Assembly (NCBI GenBank): GCA_948957135.1
Contig: CARDBT010000005.1
Coordinates: 42,177-106,176, forward strand
Direction: 5' to 3'
Length of the DNA stretch: 64,000 bases
Origin: COE1 sp910588595
GTDB lineage: Bacteria > Bacillota > Clostridia > Lachnospirales > Lachnospiraceae
Position 1 is the stretch's first letter; the number at the start of each line of letters is the position of its first letter. Below, one piece after another: positions 16,248 to 25,917 of the stretch. The notes beneath the pieces were generated by a model. The model made no database searches, had not been told where the DNA came from, and saw only the letters and a program-made list of their open reading frames with translations. A program made the translations under genes and the position numbers.

Positions 16248-18842
16248 TTAACGGACTACCAAATAATCTCTGGCTGGAACATTTGCGCCATCCGGCGTCA
16301 CGGTATCCGTGAAACCATAATTTACATAGACTTTTGTGCCGTCCTCGTATTCGGTGCAGGAGAGATTGTTTTCCAGCTTCTCATGACCTGTCATCTGCTG
16401 ACCAAACACATGCCCCATCTCGCTATTGTATCTGTTATATATTTCCATCATCCTGTCGTGCCATGCGGCAAAATCAGATGCGTAATACTCGGTGTAGAGT
16501 GTCTTCTGCAGGGCAAACGCCGTCTCCCGCATCAGTGAGAAAGAAAGTCCCGCTCCGTACTCCGCAGCCTCTAGCAGCTCCTTTTCCTCATTTCCGCAGA
16601 CATTCAACGGATAACCGACATAATCCACGAAACCGTGAATGGCAAGCTGGTAAAAAGGAATCTCCTCATCAATGATGGTGTACCCGCTTCCTGACAGATC
16701 CATGTTTGTCACCATATCCGTATAGGGCAGGGCATAATCATTGCCCATATTGACCATAACCTTCTTGCCGCCGTCACCGATCGCTTTGAGCATCTGCGCA
16801 TGGGAATCCATCGCCTGCTGCCTGCTCACCGTGTTCTTCTGATAATAGTCAGAAGAGAGATCTTTTCCCATATCTCGGAACGCCACGTTCGCATTGTACT
16901 GATCCGCTGCCTCAGAAAGAACCTGCACATTCTCCTCGATCAGGCTCGGGTGAAGCAGATAGTAGCTGTCTATCCCCTCCCTTGCGGAGTACGTGATGTC
17001 ACTGTAGACAAACAACTCGGCATTCTCTTTGGACAAAAACTTTGCCGCATCCGTGAAGGAGAAAAATCCATCAAGCAATCCGCTGTCATACTCATAGTGC
17101 GTCACACCTTCCAGATAGAGATCCACACCCAGCTCTTCCGCCGCATCGCCCAAGGATTTCAGATCCTTTTTGCTGCCCAGGTCTCTGATCGTCTTTGCCT
17201 TGCTCAGGATCTTCTGATTGACACCACCGTTGCACCAGCCTGTATACTTCACAGAAACATTGCTCATGCCCTCAGATACCAACTGGCGGATCATCTCTTC
17301 CGCCTCGCTGTATTTCGTCAGCTTTAACGGTTTGGAAACAGGAACGCCCATGATCTGTCTTACCTTATCCACAGCGCCCACGATCTCGAGTGCCACCGGA
17401 GTTCCCTCCGCATCATTTTCCACAAAATACTCCCCATATTTATCTTTCAGGTACCCCTGATATGTCTTTGCCATATCCACATAGCTGTTGCTGTTCACAA
17501 AGCGATACCGCTGTGTCAGTGTCTCATCAGGCAGTGTTTCCAGGAACTTGTAAACATTCTGGCTGTTTAAGTCACCCACCTGATAAAGCTCGGACGGACT
17601 GATCATATAGCTGGAATTCACAAAATTGTAGCTGCTGCCGTGTCCGTTGATATCCGCCTGCACAGAGACATACGGTGCACCCTCCTCCAGCATACAGATA
17701 AAGGAGTCATCGCCGTTTGCAATTCCAAACACGTTGAAATATGCCCTTGTGTCATGCACCACTGCCTCCCTGGACAGCGCCATATCCCAACCATAAAGAT
17801 TCGCGTAATAAGATGCCTGCGAAATTTTGTTGTTGTTAAAGTTGATCAGCGCACCGCCGCCCTCAGGTACAAGCATGTAGCCCTCATCCTCAGAACCGCC
17901 CGCGCCAAAATACGGAAGCGGCACCAGCGTGTAGATCGGAGTCGCCTCACTGTATTCCAGCTCGTTCATGGGCATTTCCACTACCAGATCCCCACCGTCC
18001 AGCCTGTAAATGATACTTGCATCAAACACAAACGTGTCCTTGCTGGAAAGCTGTGCGTTCAGCTCTTTATCCGCCGCTAAGTCGTCTGCCGTATAGCCGG
18101 CTTTTTCAAATATCTGTTCCAATTTCTGGGTAGCAGCGCCCTTTGCAGTGTCTCTCAGCACATATAACGGCTCATTCGCCAAAGACGGGTATGCGGCAAG
18201 GAGCGCCTCCTTATCATCGTCTTTTCCCAATTTATTGATATCATATTTTTTGTAGTAACGCTTGATAAAGCTGGAATCATTCGTCTCCATCTTTTCAAAC
18301 CACTGATCCATACTTGCCACTGTGCAGACAGGAGGGATCATATACTCCTTCTCCACATTGCCCAGTGAATACTTAACTTTGACGTAATCATCGCCCTGCT
18401 CGATCTCGTACATTCCATTTGAAACGCCGTAGGTGAAACTGTCATACGTCGTCTGCAGACCGGTAGCGATGCTGTAGGTCATCAGCAGCGTAGACTGGAG
18501 CCTTCCCTTGTATGACGCAACCGCCACAGGATCCGACTCCGCTTCGGGAGGGTTGGAATACCACACCTTCCCTGTTTCCTTGACCTCCAGCGTGAACTGG
18601 GTCGTCAGAGGATCCATGGTAAGCTTGAGCTTATCATTCTCCAGTATGATCGGATCCTCATTCCCGTCATAGCTGTAAACAGTCATCCCTTTTGTCTCTT
18701 TTGTCTTACCCTGGTAATTGACGATCACAAAGATTGCCACCAGTATGACAGCAGTTATGATCATGGGGACAGCCAGACTTTTCAGCTTCCCCACCAATTT
18801 CGCCTTCATTTCAGCTTCTTTTACTGTTTTTTCTTTCTTCAT
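16248..18842 (-). CDS. membrane-anchored DUF5696-like protein
   Basis: This 864-residue protein has a basic N-terminus, one uncleaved membrane helix (about residues 24-42, PMIITAVILVAIFVIVNYQG) and a large outside region. The region at about 50-470 is beta-rich (NDKLKLTMDPLTTQFTLEVK, YMLVPEGGGALINFNNN). The part at about 500-800 alternates helices and strands as in a TIM barrel (VKYTGWCNGGVNQ, GVDLYLEGVTHYEYD, NVAFRDMGKDLSSDYY). From memory this is the family called DUF5696, found near CUT1 transporters; a glycosidase-like barrel is plausible but no catalytic residue can be named. The ATG at 18840-18842 follows GGGAG with proper spacing. It lies between a YIP1-like gene and the second transporter. 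Confidence 0.72.
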   Translation of the reverse strand: MKKEKTVKEAEMKAKLVGKLKSLAVPMIITAVILVAIFVIVNYQGKTKETKGMTVYSYDGNEDPIILENDKLKLTMDPLTTQFTLEVKETGKVWYSNPPEAESDPVAVASYKGRLQSTLLMTYSIATGLQTTYDSFTYGVSNGMYEIEQGDDYVKVKYSLGNVEKEYMIPPVCTVASMDQWFEKMETNDSSFIKRYYKKYDINKLGKDDDKEALLAAYPSLANEPLYVLRDTAKGAATQKLEQIFEKAGYTADDLAADKELNAQLSSKDTFVFDASIIYRLDGGDLVVEMPMNELEYSEATPIYTLVPLPYFGAGGSEDEGYMLVPEGGGALINFNNNKISQASYYANLYGWDMALSREAVVHDTRAYFNVFGIANGDDSFICMLEEGAPYVSVQADINGHGSSYNFVNSSYMISPSELYQVGDLNSQNVYKFLETLPDETLTQRYRFVNSNSYVDMAKTYQGYLKDKYGEYFVENDAEGTPVALEIVGAVDKVRQIMGVPVSKPLKLTKYSEAEEMIRQLVSEGMSNVSVKYTGWCNGGVNQKILSKAKTIRDLGSKKDLKSLGDAAEELGVDLYLEGVTHYEYDSGLLDGFFSFTDAAKFLSKENAELFVYSDITYSAREGIDSYYLLHPSLIEENVQVLSEAADQYNANVAFRDMGKDLSSDYYQKNTVSRQQAMDSHAQMLKAIGDGGKKVMVNMGNDYALPYTDMVTNMDLSGSGYTIIDEEIPFYQLAIHGFVDYVGYPLNVCGNEEKELLEAAEYGAGLSFSLMRETAFALQKTLYTEYYASDFAAWHDRMMEIYNRYNSEMGHVFGQQMTGHEKLENNLSCTEYEDGTKVYVNYGFTDTVTPDGANVPARDYLVVR

Positions 18843-18893
18843 GGTCACTCCCATCCTTCCGTCCCGGCAGATGTCCTCATGGTCCCCGCCTCG

Positions 18894-19547
18894 CTATAGT
18901 CGGAACATAATCTCCTTCCCCATGGAAATAAAGTACGCAACGCCCTGTGAAATCATGCTGAAGAACAGCAGCAGGATAAATACGATCACCATCATTGCAA
19001 ACAGGCTGGCAACCATAAACAACAGATTCTTTGCCAGACCAAATTCATGGATCTGCCCCATAGCGGCAATGAACAGCATAGCCGCCCACAACAGTGAGAG
19101 CGCGCTGACTACCATGTAAAACTCCGCCTCATCCATCGTGACGAAATTACTGAAAACCATCAGCGGAAACTGGATCAGCGGATATGGTGTCAGCGCATAG
19201 CAGCTTGCCATATACACCTGACCGAGCCGTCCCTTGCCGTCGAACAAGGTCGTCAGTCCCCAGTTTCCCACCACGAACATGGCGAGCGGGAATGCCACAC
19301 TGGCAATATACAGGAAAATATTGATTCCCTCCCAGTACACCCTGTAGAAGAGGAAACTGGTATATCGCAGCTTCAAGACCCTTATGAGCAAAGTCAGAAA
19401 CAGGATCGTATTCGCCGCCGCATAAGTCCCGCGCTTTTCGTGGGTGAGATCCCAGAAACCGTCCAGCGGATGCGTGATGCAGTACAGCGCAAACCGCATG
19501 CTGTCTACATATTTTTGTAAATTATCTTTGTTCAATGCATTTATCAT
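18894..19547 (-). CDS. YIP1-family integral membrane protein
   Basis: The protein has about 217 residues with five hydrophobic segments. The N-terminal amphipathic stretch RFALYCITHPLDGFWDLTHE is the usual entry to the Yip1 domain (a -HP-x-x-GF- motif before the first helix). Polar turns such as DGKGRLGQVYMASCYALTP between helices fit the family. The ATG at 19545-19547 follows GGAGG; 12 bases of upstream in-frame sequence lack a site. It lies 16 bases after the NHL-repeat gene, so co-translation is likely. In Firmicutes, such genes are seen beside NHL and DUF5696 genes and sugar transporters. The molecular role is not known; a membrane scaffold or assembly factor is a guess. Confidence 0.72.
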   Translation of the reverse strand: MINALNKDNLQKYVDSMRFALYCITHPLDGFWDLTHEKRGTYAAANTILFLTLLIRVLKLRYTSFLFYRVYWEGINIFLYIASVAFPLAMFVVGNWGLTTLFDGKGRLGQVYMASCYALTPYPLIQFPLMVFSNFVTMDEAEFYMVVSALSLLWAAMLFIAAMGQIHEFGLAKNLLFMVASLFAMMVIVFILLLFFSMISQGVAYFISMGKEIMFRL

Positions 19548-19563
19548 ATCGACCTCCATCTAT

Positions 19564-21066
19564 CTAAGCTCTGAAGATATCCGCGATATCAATTTCATGC
19601 TTGATTCTCTTGACTTTGCCAATGGACATGGGGATCAGGAACGCCGCCAGGATCACAATGACGATCATAACGATATTCTCCTCCACCCACTCTTTACGGT
19701 ATTGCTTGTATGCCCTGGAATAGTTGTCTTCGTCGTACTTCAACTCAAAATAATCCATCGCTTCCTTGTATTGCTTCTGACGCAGCAGGGAGCGTCCGAT
19801 GCCGATGTATGCCAGGTCATAGTTGCCGTCCAGTGCCATTACCTTCTTCCAGCTCTCCCCTGATGTCTCGTAATTGCCCGCATCGAAATCCTCAATCGCG
19901 CTGTAGATCAGCTTGCCAAACTCGGTGGGTGTGAACAGTGTGATGCTGCAGTCCAGCGCATCCAGCACCATCAGATCGTGTCCCATATGCTCGATCGCAG
20001 AAGGCTGTCTGAAATATCCGTCCATATTGCCGTTGCCGCCAAAGCAGAATACTATCTGACCCTGATCGTCATATCCGAAGAGGCGCCCGCGGTTCTTATC
20101 CAGGCACACATAGATATCATTGTCAAAAACCGTCACATCTGTAAAGTAGGACGGACCTTCATAACCGCCGCCCTCACCCCAGTAGAGGTCGCCATAGGCG
20201 GGATATTCGCCGTTCTGGACCAGAATATCATTGCCCATCAGGTTCAGTTTGCGGATCGCAGATGCGTCTCCGTTATCGAGATCGTCCTCATCCATACCGC
20301 CTGAGCAGGCATAGATGAAACCTTCGTGATCGATATAGATATTGTCATACGCCGTGGGAACGAAGGATGTCATACGCACCCGCTGTTCCTGTGTCGCAAA
20401 CTTCTTCCAAATGTAATCCATCCAGTCAAACGTAACCGGCGTGGCGCCGACAAATCCCGAGAAAGTGCCGTCCGCCTCATACTTGCACAAACCTTGATTG
20501 ATACTGGTAGCAATGCAGTAAACACGTCCTGCCGTGTCAATAACGATCTTGGAGGGCTGGAAAGTACTGTCCGCACTGACGGTAGAATCCACCGGCAGAT
20601 TGAACTGGAGAAGGAAATTAAGGTCGCTGTCCACCTTTACGATCCTTGCGTTTCCATTGTCACTGATAAAGATGTCCCCCTCGTCCGAAATGGCGATATC
20701 CGTCGGTGAGGAAAGTGTCTTCACATCCGTATCCCCCTGGATACTGTCGAAGATGCGCACCACCTCAAACTGCTCCGTGCCGGTCCGCTCAAGCTGTACG
20801 ATCCGATTGTTGCCGGTATCACAGATATAGATCATCCTGTCCTTGACAAACATTCCCTGAGGGTTGCGGAAATTGAGATCCAGACCGAACGATTCCGCCG
20901 TGTATACTTTTGTCACCGTATAGGCATCTGGCGAATCCTGCACATCACCCCAGTAGTCATAATTATATGTATAGCTCTTATCTCCAGCCATAACGCTCAT
21001 TGAGGATGTCGCAAGAACCACCGCTCCCAGCGCTAAGGCGCCGATTGATTTGATTATCTTTTTCAT
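19564..21066 (-). CDS. secreted NHL beta-propeller with TPR-like segment and C-terminal membrane anchor
   Basis: This 500-residue protein has a signal peptide (MKKIIKSIGALALGAVVLAT, cleavage near VMAG). Six-bladed NHL-type repeats cover about 40-380: NPQGMFVKDRMIYICDTGNN, SPTDIAISDEGDIFISDNGN and later repeats of the same form. A short TPR-like pair follows (residues about 390-455, YDLAYIGIGRSLLRQKQYKE). A C-terminal helix (VMIVIVILAAFLIPMSIG) then ends in a basic tail. The propeller is therefore outside and held to the membrane. The ATG at 21064-21066 follows GAGGTGG. The gene sits 18 bases after a permease gene. A role in binding substrate or partners near the transporter is inferred. Confidence 0.8.
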   Translation of the reverse strand: MKKIIKSIGALALGAVVLATSSMSVMAGDKSYTYNYDYWGDVQDSPDAYTVTKVYTAESFGLDLNFRNPQGMFVKDRMIYICDTGNNRIVQLERTGTEQFEVVRIFDSIQGDTDVKTLSSPTDIAISDEGDIFISDNGNARIVKVDSDLNFLLQFNLPVDSTVSADSTFQPSKIVIDTAGRVYCIATSINQGLCKYEADGTFSGFVGATPVTFDWMDYIWKKFATQEQRVRMTSFVPTAYDNIYIDHEGFIYACSGGMDEDDLDNGDASAIRKLNLMGNDILVQNGEYPAYGDLYWGEGGGYEGPSYFTDVTVFDNDIYVCLDKNRGRLFGYDDQGQIVFCFGGNGNMDGYFRQPSAIEHMGHDLMVLDALDCSITLFTPTEFGKLIYSAIEDFDAGNYETSGESWKKVMALDGNYDLAYIGIGRSLLRQKQYKEAMDYFELKYDEDNYSRAYKQYRKEWVEENIVMIVIVILAAFLIPMSIGKVKRIKHEIDIADIFRA

Positions 21067-21084
21067 AGGCCACCTCATTCCCTG

Positions 21085-21996
21085 TTAATCTTTCAGACCC
21101 GAGCTTGCCATTGTCTCCAAGATCTGGCTCTCAGAGAAAATGAAGATGGCAATGGGAACGATCATCAGGACAACCAGCACCGCTGCGCCCTGCCCCGTTC
21201 TTGCAATGCCTCCGCTCTGAATCTGCTGCATGGCATATACGAGTGTCTTCTTTTCCTCGGAATAGATAAATGTGGCAGCCTTGTTGTTCCACAGCCCCTG
21301 TACCGAGAAGATGATCAGTGTGAGCCACGCGGGCTTTACGTTCGGCATCACGATACCGCTGAACACCCGCCACTCACTTGCGCCGTCAATCTTTGCCGCC
21401 TCGATCAGAGATGTCGGAAGTCCTTCCATGAACTGCTTCATGAGGAACAGTCCCATCGGGGATGCAAATCCCGGGATGATGATCGCCCAGTATGTATCGA
21501 TCCAGCCAAGCTTGTTTAAGATCAGGTAGTTGGGAATCTGTGTCACGTAACCTGTAAACATCATCGCCACAGTAACCAATTTAAAGAATGCCTGATTGCC
21601 AGGAAAATCATATTTCGCCAGCACAAAGGCTCCCATGGACGCCACGATCAGATGACCGAAAGTACCGACAAACGTGATAAATACTGTATTAAACAGATAC
21701 CTTGAGAATGTTACCCACGATTTTCCCATCGTCACGAACAGATCGGAAAAATTGTCAAACGTAGGGTTCTGCGGCAGGATCTTGGGCGGAAACTTGAACA
21801 ATTCGTCCAGAGGTTTCAATGCACTGCTCACCGCATAGATCAGAGGAAATGCCATCACCACTGCCACCAGCAGCAAAAACAGATACAGAAAAATGTCTCC
21901 CACGATTGACCGGTTTGGCTTTCTCCTCTTGATCAGCTTTTTATGATATACAGGTTCTAAGTTTTCTTGCTCTTTTTTCTTGTTCTTCTTGCTCAT
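21085..21996 (-). CDS. carbohydrate ABC transporter permease, MalG type
   Basis: This 303-residue permease has a strongly basic N-terminal tail (MSKKNKKKEQENLEPVYHKK), six hydrophobic segments, the docking loop IEAAKIDGASEWRVFSGIVM and the standard end ILETMASSGLKD. The ATG at 21994-21996 lies one base from the stop codon of the MalF-type gene, with GAGGAG upstream, so the two are translationally coupled. The pair and the giant binding protein encoded upstream form the first importer of the locus. No ATPase gene is present nearby. Confidence 0.9.
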   Translation of the reverse strand: MSKKNKKKEQENLEPVYHKKLIKRRKPNRSIVGDIFLYLFLLLVAVVMAFPLIYAVSSALKPLDELFKFPPKILPQNPTFDNFSDLFVTMGKSWVTFSRYLFNTVFITFVGTFGHLIVASMGAFVLAKYDFPGNQAFFKLVTVAMMFTGYVTQIPNYLILNKLGWIDTYWAIIIPGFASPMGLFLMKQFMEGLPTSLIEAAKIDGASEWRVFSGIVMPNVKPAWLTLIIFSVQGLWNNKAATFIYSEEKKTLVYAMQQIQSGGIARTGQGAAVLVVLMIVPIAIFIFSESQILETMASSGLKD

Positions 21997-21997
21997 A

Positions 21998-22936
21998 TCA
22001 GGTTCCTACTCTCCTCAACAGACTTTGGATTGCTTTGTTACAAAGTATCATCATCAGGAACAGAATGGTTGCGATCGCACACGCATAACCCATCTCAAAC
22101 CTAGTGAAGCCATAGTCGAACAGATGTGTCACAATCGTACGTGCCGCGTAATCCGTACTCGGATATCCGCAGAGCGCCATGGTGACATCACAGACACCAA
22201 AAGCCTGGGTGATCGACATAACCGCACCGAACATCAGCATCGGGCGCATATTCGGAAGTGTGATATACCACAATTCCTGCCAGCGGTTCTTGACACCGTC
22301 CATGTATCCTGCCTCAAACTGTGACCTGTCCACGCCCTGCAGACCAGCCACGAACGAGAGGAACCCAGTACCCAGGCTCATCCACAGGATGACGAGCATA
22401 CAGATCGGCAGCATGTATGTCGGATTGACAAACCACAGTATCGGCGTGTCGATAACGCCAATATTCATCAGAAAAGCATTCACATATCCGTACGCGTCTC
22501 CTCTGAAGAAAACAGAGAAGATCACGTAACAGTTGCCGGCGATCGACGGCGCGTAGAACACGACAACCGCCACGCTGCGCACCCATCTTGGAAGCTCGTT
22601 GATCAGCCATGCAAACAGGAATGACATGATATATCCAAGAGGACCGGTGATGACAGCGATCATCAGGGTGTTCTTGATACCGATGAGGAATATGTCATCA
22701 TCGAGGATCAGGCTGATATAATTCTGCAGCCCGATAAATCTCGGCTTTTCCAAAATGTTATAGTAAGTAAATCCATAAAAGATGGAAATCACTACGGGTG
22801 CCACAAAGAACAGTGTAAACAACAGCGCGTAGGGCAGAAGGAACAGATAACACATCTTGCTCTTCTTCGCTTTTTTCCACGCAACCTGCATATTGTGCTT
22901 CCGCAGGACAAAATATTTATTCATATACTCTTTCAT
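21998..22936 (-). CDS. carbohydrate ABC transporter permease, MalF type
   Basis: This 312-residue permease has a polar N-terminus (MKEYMNKYFVLRKHNMQVAW), then helix one with CYLFLLPYALLFTLFFVAPV. The docking loop contains FEAGYMDGVKNRWQELWYIT. The ATG at 22934-22936 follows AGGGGCG. It is 11 bases downstream of the giant binding protein gene and one base upstream of the MalG-type gene, which shows a tight operon. It pairs with that subunit as the transmembrane channel of the first CUT1 importer. Confidence 0.9.
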   Translation of the reverse strand: MKEYMNKYFVLRKHNMQVAWKKAKKSKMCYLFLLPYALLFTLFFVAPVVISIFYGFTYYNILEKPRFIGLQNYISLILDDDIFLIGIKNTLMIAVITGPLGYIMSFLFAWLINELPRWVRSVAVVVFYAPSIAGNCYVIFSVFFRGDAYGYVNAFLMNIGVIDTPILWFVNPTYMLPICMLVILWMSLGTGFLSFVAGLQGVDRSQFEAGYMDGVKNRWQELWYITLPNMRPMLMFGAVMSITQAFGVCDVTMALCGYPSTDYAARTIVTHLFDYGFTRFEMGYACAIATILFLMMILCNKAIQSLLRRVGT

Positions 22937-22947
22937 TTTTCACGCCC

Positions 22948-25917
22948 CTATTCTTCATCAATTGGCAAGCCGAACTCAATCCGCTTCTTCTTGATCTCAT
23001 CATTGATCGTGACTGCATAGTCTATGATCGTTTCCCTGGAGTCGATCTTTTCGTTGATCACCTTTCTGATCGCGTTGGTGATATGGCGTCCTGTGAAGTA
23101 TCCGCCCGGAACCTCACGTATTCCGACCGTCTGCTCCCACTGCGCACTGAGCGTCTCAATATCGTCATTGCTCCATGAAAGCTGTACGAACGCATCCTTG
23201 TTTGCTGTCGCGTAGCGCGCCGAAGATCCGAGCAGCGCCTCGATCTCGCGTCCGAAACGTACCTGTGTGTCAGTGCTTGACCACCACTTCATAAATTCCC
23301 ATGATTTCTGCCGCAGGCTTTCATCCTCGGTAGCGACCATCATCGTTGCATTTCCAGTGATATAGTCGGAACGGTCAATATATGTGCTTCCATCTGCTGC
23401 AGTGTACTCCGTGCCAGGGATCAGTGTGAAATCCCAAAGTCCTCTGATCTCCGGAGCCGATACCATCAAGGTATTGTATGTAGAATATGGCGAGATACCA
23501 ATGGGCATCTCTCCCGAACGGAAACGGCTCACAAAGTCATATATCGTAGGGAGACCATAGTCATTAAAGTATCTGATGTAATCCTTGAATGCCTTTACGC
23601 CTGGTTCGTCGTCAACCTCAGTCTTCGTGCCTTCCTGATTGTACATATCCCCGCCATACTGGAACAGGAGTGTAAAATACAAGGACAGATCCGGCGCATT
23701 GGATGCAACCGCCGTGGTCGCCGTCGTGGTACTGCTGCTGCCCGCCGCTGTCGGTATGCCGACCGAGAGGTTATTTCCCTGTATTGTAGGCAGCATCTCG
23801 ATCAGTTCCTGCCAGGTATTCGGCGTCTCAAGACCAAGCTCCTCGAGGACATCCTTCCTATAAAACATAACATTGAACGTCTGTGTCTCTGGTATCGCAT
23901 AAATATGCCCATCCAGCCTGTACTGCTCATAGGAGCTCTCTGAATAATGAGAGAATACTTCCTGCCAGTCGTCAAACTGGGTGAGATCCTCAACCGCATT
24001 TCGAAGCGCATAGTTTACAGGCTGATCCGCACCTACGGAAAGCACTATATTTGGTCCTCTTCCCGCCATGACTGCATTCATCAATGCTCCGGGGTCGACC
24101 ACTTCGACATTGACCTTAACACCGCTGTTTGGAGTGAAGGTATCATCCACCATGGACTTTAAGATCGTACCCTGGTCACGTCCGGTGAGAACCCATACCT
24201 TGACAACTTCCTCACCAGAACCTTCCGCGTAGACATCGCCTACCGCGTTGTAATCAACTACAAAGGACGCGCCAAACGATTTCATCTCATGCCATAGTTT
24301 CGTGGCCGCATTTGCCTTTTTCTGCTCAGGCTTGGCATTGACTCCGCTCACTACCAGATAGTCGATGTCGAGTTTGGTCTCGCTCAGATTCAATGCCGCC
24401 GTTCCCAAAGCAGTTATATTATCCTTGAATGTCGTAAACTCCAGAGTGATCTTCTGCGGTTTCTCGCAGAAACGCTCCAGCTGCTGCGCTACCGTCTGAG
24501 CGGATGCGATGCCGTCTGCCTTCTGCCCGCTGTATGCCACCATTTCATCCACGAGTTTGAACAATCTCTTTGATTCGAGATCCATCGCTTCTATGATCTC
24601 GGGATAGTTTCTCTCGATATAGTAGTCTCTGTACTGATCCGGAGTTGCTCCCGTATAGACCAGAACCTTCCTGTAGATCTGGTTCAGTCTGAAAGTGGAA
24701 TCCTCAAGCTCCTCAAGAATGGCTCCGACACCGCCCAGAGTCGCCTCCAGCCTGATCGTATGAACGCCTTTTGTCAGATAAACATTGTACGGCGTACCGT
24801 TCTCATCAGCCAGATTCAGATAATCCCAGTCGTTGCTGTAGGCAAAAGAAATCTCCTTGAACTCCTCAAAAGGAATCTCGCCGTCTATATAAACGCTTCT
24901 GCTGGACACAACGCCTCGCGAATAATTCTGGCGTCCCTTTACCATAATATTGTAGAATCCGTCCTCCGGCACTTCAAACTCCCACTCGATCCACTGTCCG
25001 GAGCTCCTCCAAGCCTCGCCGCCCACATAGTTCAGCACAGTTTTTGTCACGCTGTTTGGCTGGGTGGTCGGGGAAGACCTGTCATATTTCGCATAAAGAG
25101 ATGATTCAGAACGATAGGTGGAATCCTCTCCCTCGATCAAAGCCATAAAATTCTTAGCTGTATCGGAGGATGCGTCTGCCGGGCACCTCGCTATGTACTC
25201 CTGATAATCATCTAGCTCCTGCACTTTCGTGATCTCAAGCCGGCGCAGAACCATAGGTTCATTCTCAGCCTCAAGACCGATCGTATTCTCACCTTTCTCC
25301 AGATAAAACAGGTACGGATCAGTGATGTACCCCATATCATCCTTGAAATACGCTTTCTGCCAATCCGGCGCCTCGATCTGACTGGGTCTGATCTCATTGC
25401 CCTGATTGTCAACCGTGGGCGCTCCCGCATCAGTCCAGATCCTGGTGAAAGAAATATTCCTCGCATCTTCAAAAGGAACCTCACCGTTCAGATAGACAAC
25501 GCGCTCTGCCGCCACTCCCCGGGATTCAGGAATCAAATACTCCATAAAAATATTGTAGAACCCCGCTTCCGGCACATTTACTTTCCAAGTGACTATGGAA
25601 TCGGTGTCTGTAAACAGCGCTTTCTCCTCTCCTTCATAGTCATTGTACACCTCCACGCCGCCTTCAGATTCATAGTCATACAAATCTACTGCAACGCTCT
25701 GATCAGGGTGCGCCGCACCGGCATGGTCATTCAGGTAGCCCGTGTAAGTACCTGTCCTCTGCATGCCTTCTACGTCAGTGCTCAGGTCAGCGCCCGCGTA
25801 CTTCTCATGGAAGTCATCCACACCGCGCAGAGACATAAGGAAAGCAATCAACGCTATGACCGCTACGACTGCAACCGCAATAATAATCTTCTTTCCAGAC
25901 TTTCCTTGGCTCTTCAT
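22948..25917 (-). CDS. giant membrane-anchored solute-binding protein with two N-terminal beta-sandwich domains
   Basis: The protein has 989 residues, about twice the family norm. An N-terminal helix (KIIIAVAVVAVIALIAFLMS, residues about 10-30) without a lipobox Cys should act as an uncleaved anchor. Two related beta-sandwich domains follow, at about 70-235 and 261-401. They share the pattern YNI, then SRGV, then a (V)YL/IDGE(V/I)PFE strand, then an ISF strand, as in CBM6/CBM35-like modules. From about 571 comes the family 1 binding domain (KVWVLTGRDQGTILKSMVDD, YAIPETQTFNVMFYRKDVLE). The ATG at 25915-25917 follows GGAGGAAAGT. It is the first gene of the long minus-strand run and faces the AraC regulator across a 480-base gap. 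The ligand is presumed a plant oligosaccharide. Confidence 0.85.
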   Translation of the reverse strand: MKSQGKSGKKIIIAVAVVAVIALIAFLMSLRGVDDFHEKYAGADLSTDVEGMQRTGTYTGYLNDHAGAAHPDQSVAVDLYDYESEGGVEVYNDYEGEEKALFTDTDSIVTWKVNVPEAGFYNIFMEYLIPESRGVAAERVVYLNGEVPFEDARNISFTRIWTDAGAPTVDNQGNEIRPSQIEAPDWQKAYFKDDMGYITDPYLFYLEKGENTIGLEAENEPMVLRRLEITKVQELDDYQEYIARCPADASSDTAKNFMALIEGEDSTYRSESSLYAKYDRSSPTTQPNSVTKTVLNYVGGEAWRSSGQWIEWEFEVPEDGFYNIMVKGRQNYSRGVVSSRSVYIDGEIPFEEFKEISFAYSNDWDYLNLADENGTPYNVYLTKGVHTIRLEATLGGVGAILEELEDSTFRLNQIYRKVLVYTGATPDQYRDYYIERNYPEIIEAMDLESKRLFKLVDEMVAYSGQKADGIASAQTVAQQLERFCEKPQKITLEFTTFKDNITALGTAALNLSETKLDIDYLVVSGVNAKPEQKKANAATKLWHEMKSFGASFVVDYNAVGDVYAEGSGEEVVKVWVLTGRDQGTILKSMVDDTFTPNSGVKVNVEVVDPGALMNAVMAGRGPNIVLSVGADQPVNYALRNAVEDLTQFDDWQEVFSHYSESSYEQYRLDGHIYAIPETQTFNVMFYRKDVLEELGLETPNTWQELIEMLPTIQGNNLSVGIPTAAGSSSTTTATTAVASNAPDLSLYFTLLFQYGGDMYNQEGTKTEVDDEPGVKAFKDYIRYFNDYGLPTIYDFVSRFRSGEMPIGISPYSTYNTLMVSAPEIRGLWDFTLIPGTEYTAADGSTYIDRSDYITGNATMMVATEDESLRQKSWEFMKWWSSTDTQVRFGREIEALLGSSARYATANKDAFVQLSWSNDDIETLSAQWEQTVGIREVPGGYFTGRHITNAIRKVINEKIDSRETIIDYAVTINDEIKKKRIEFGLPIDEE

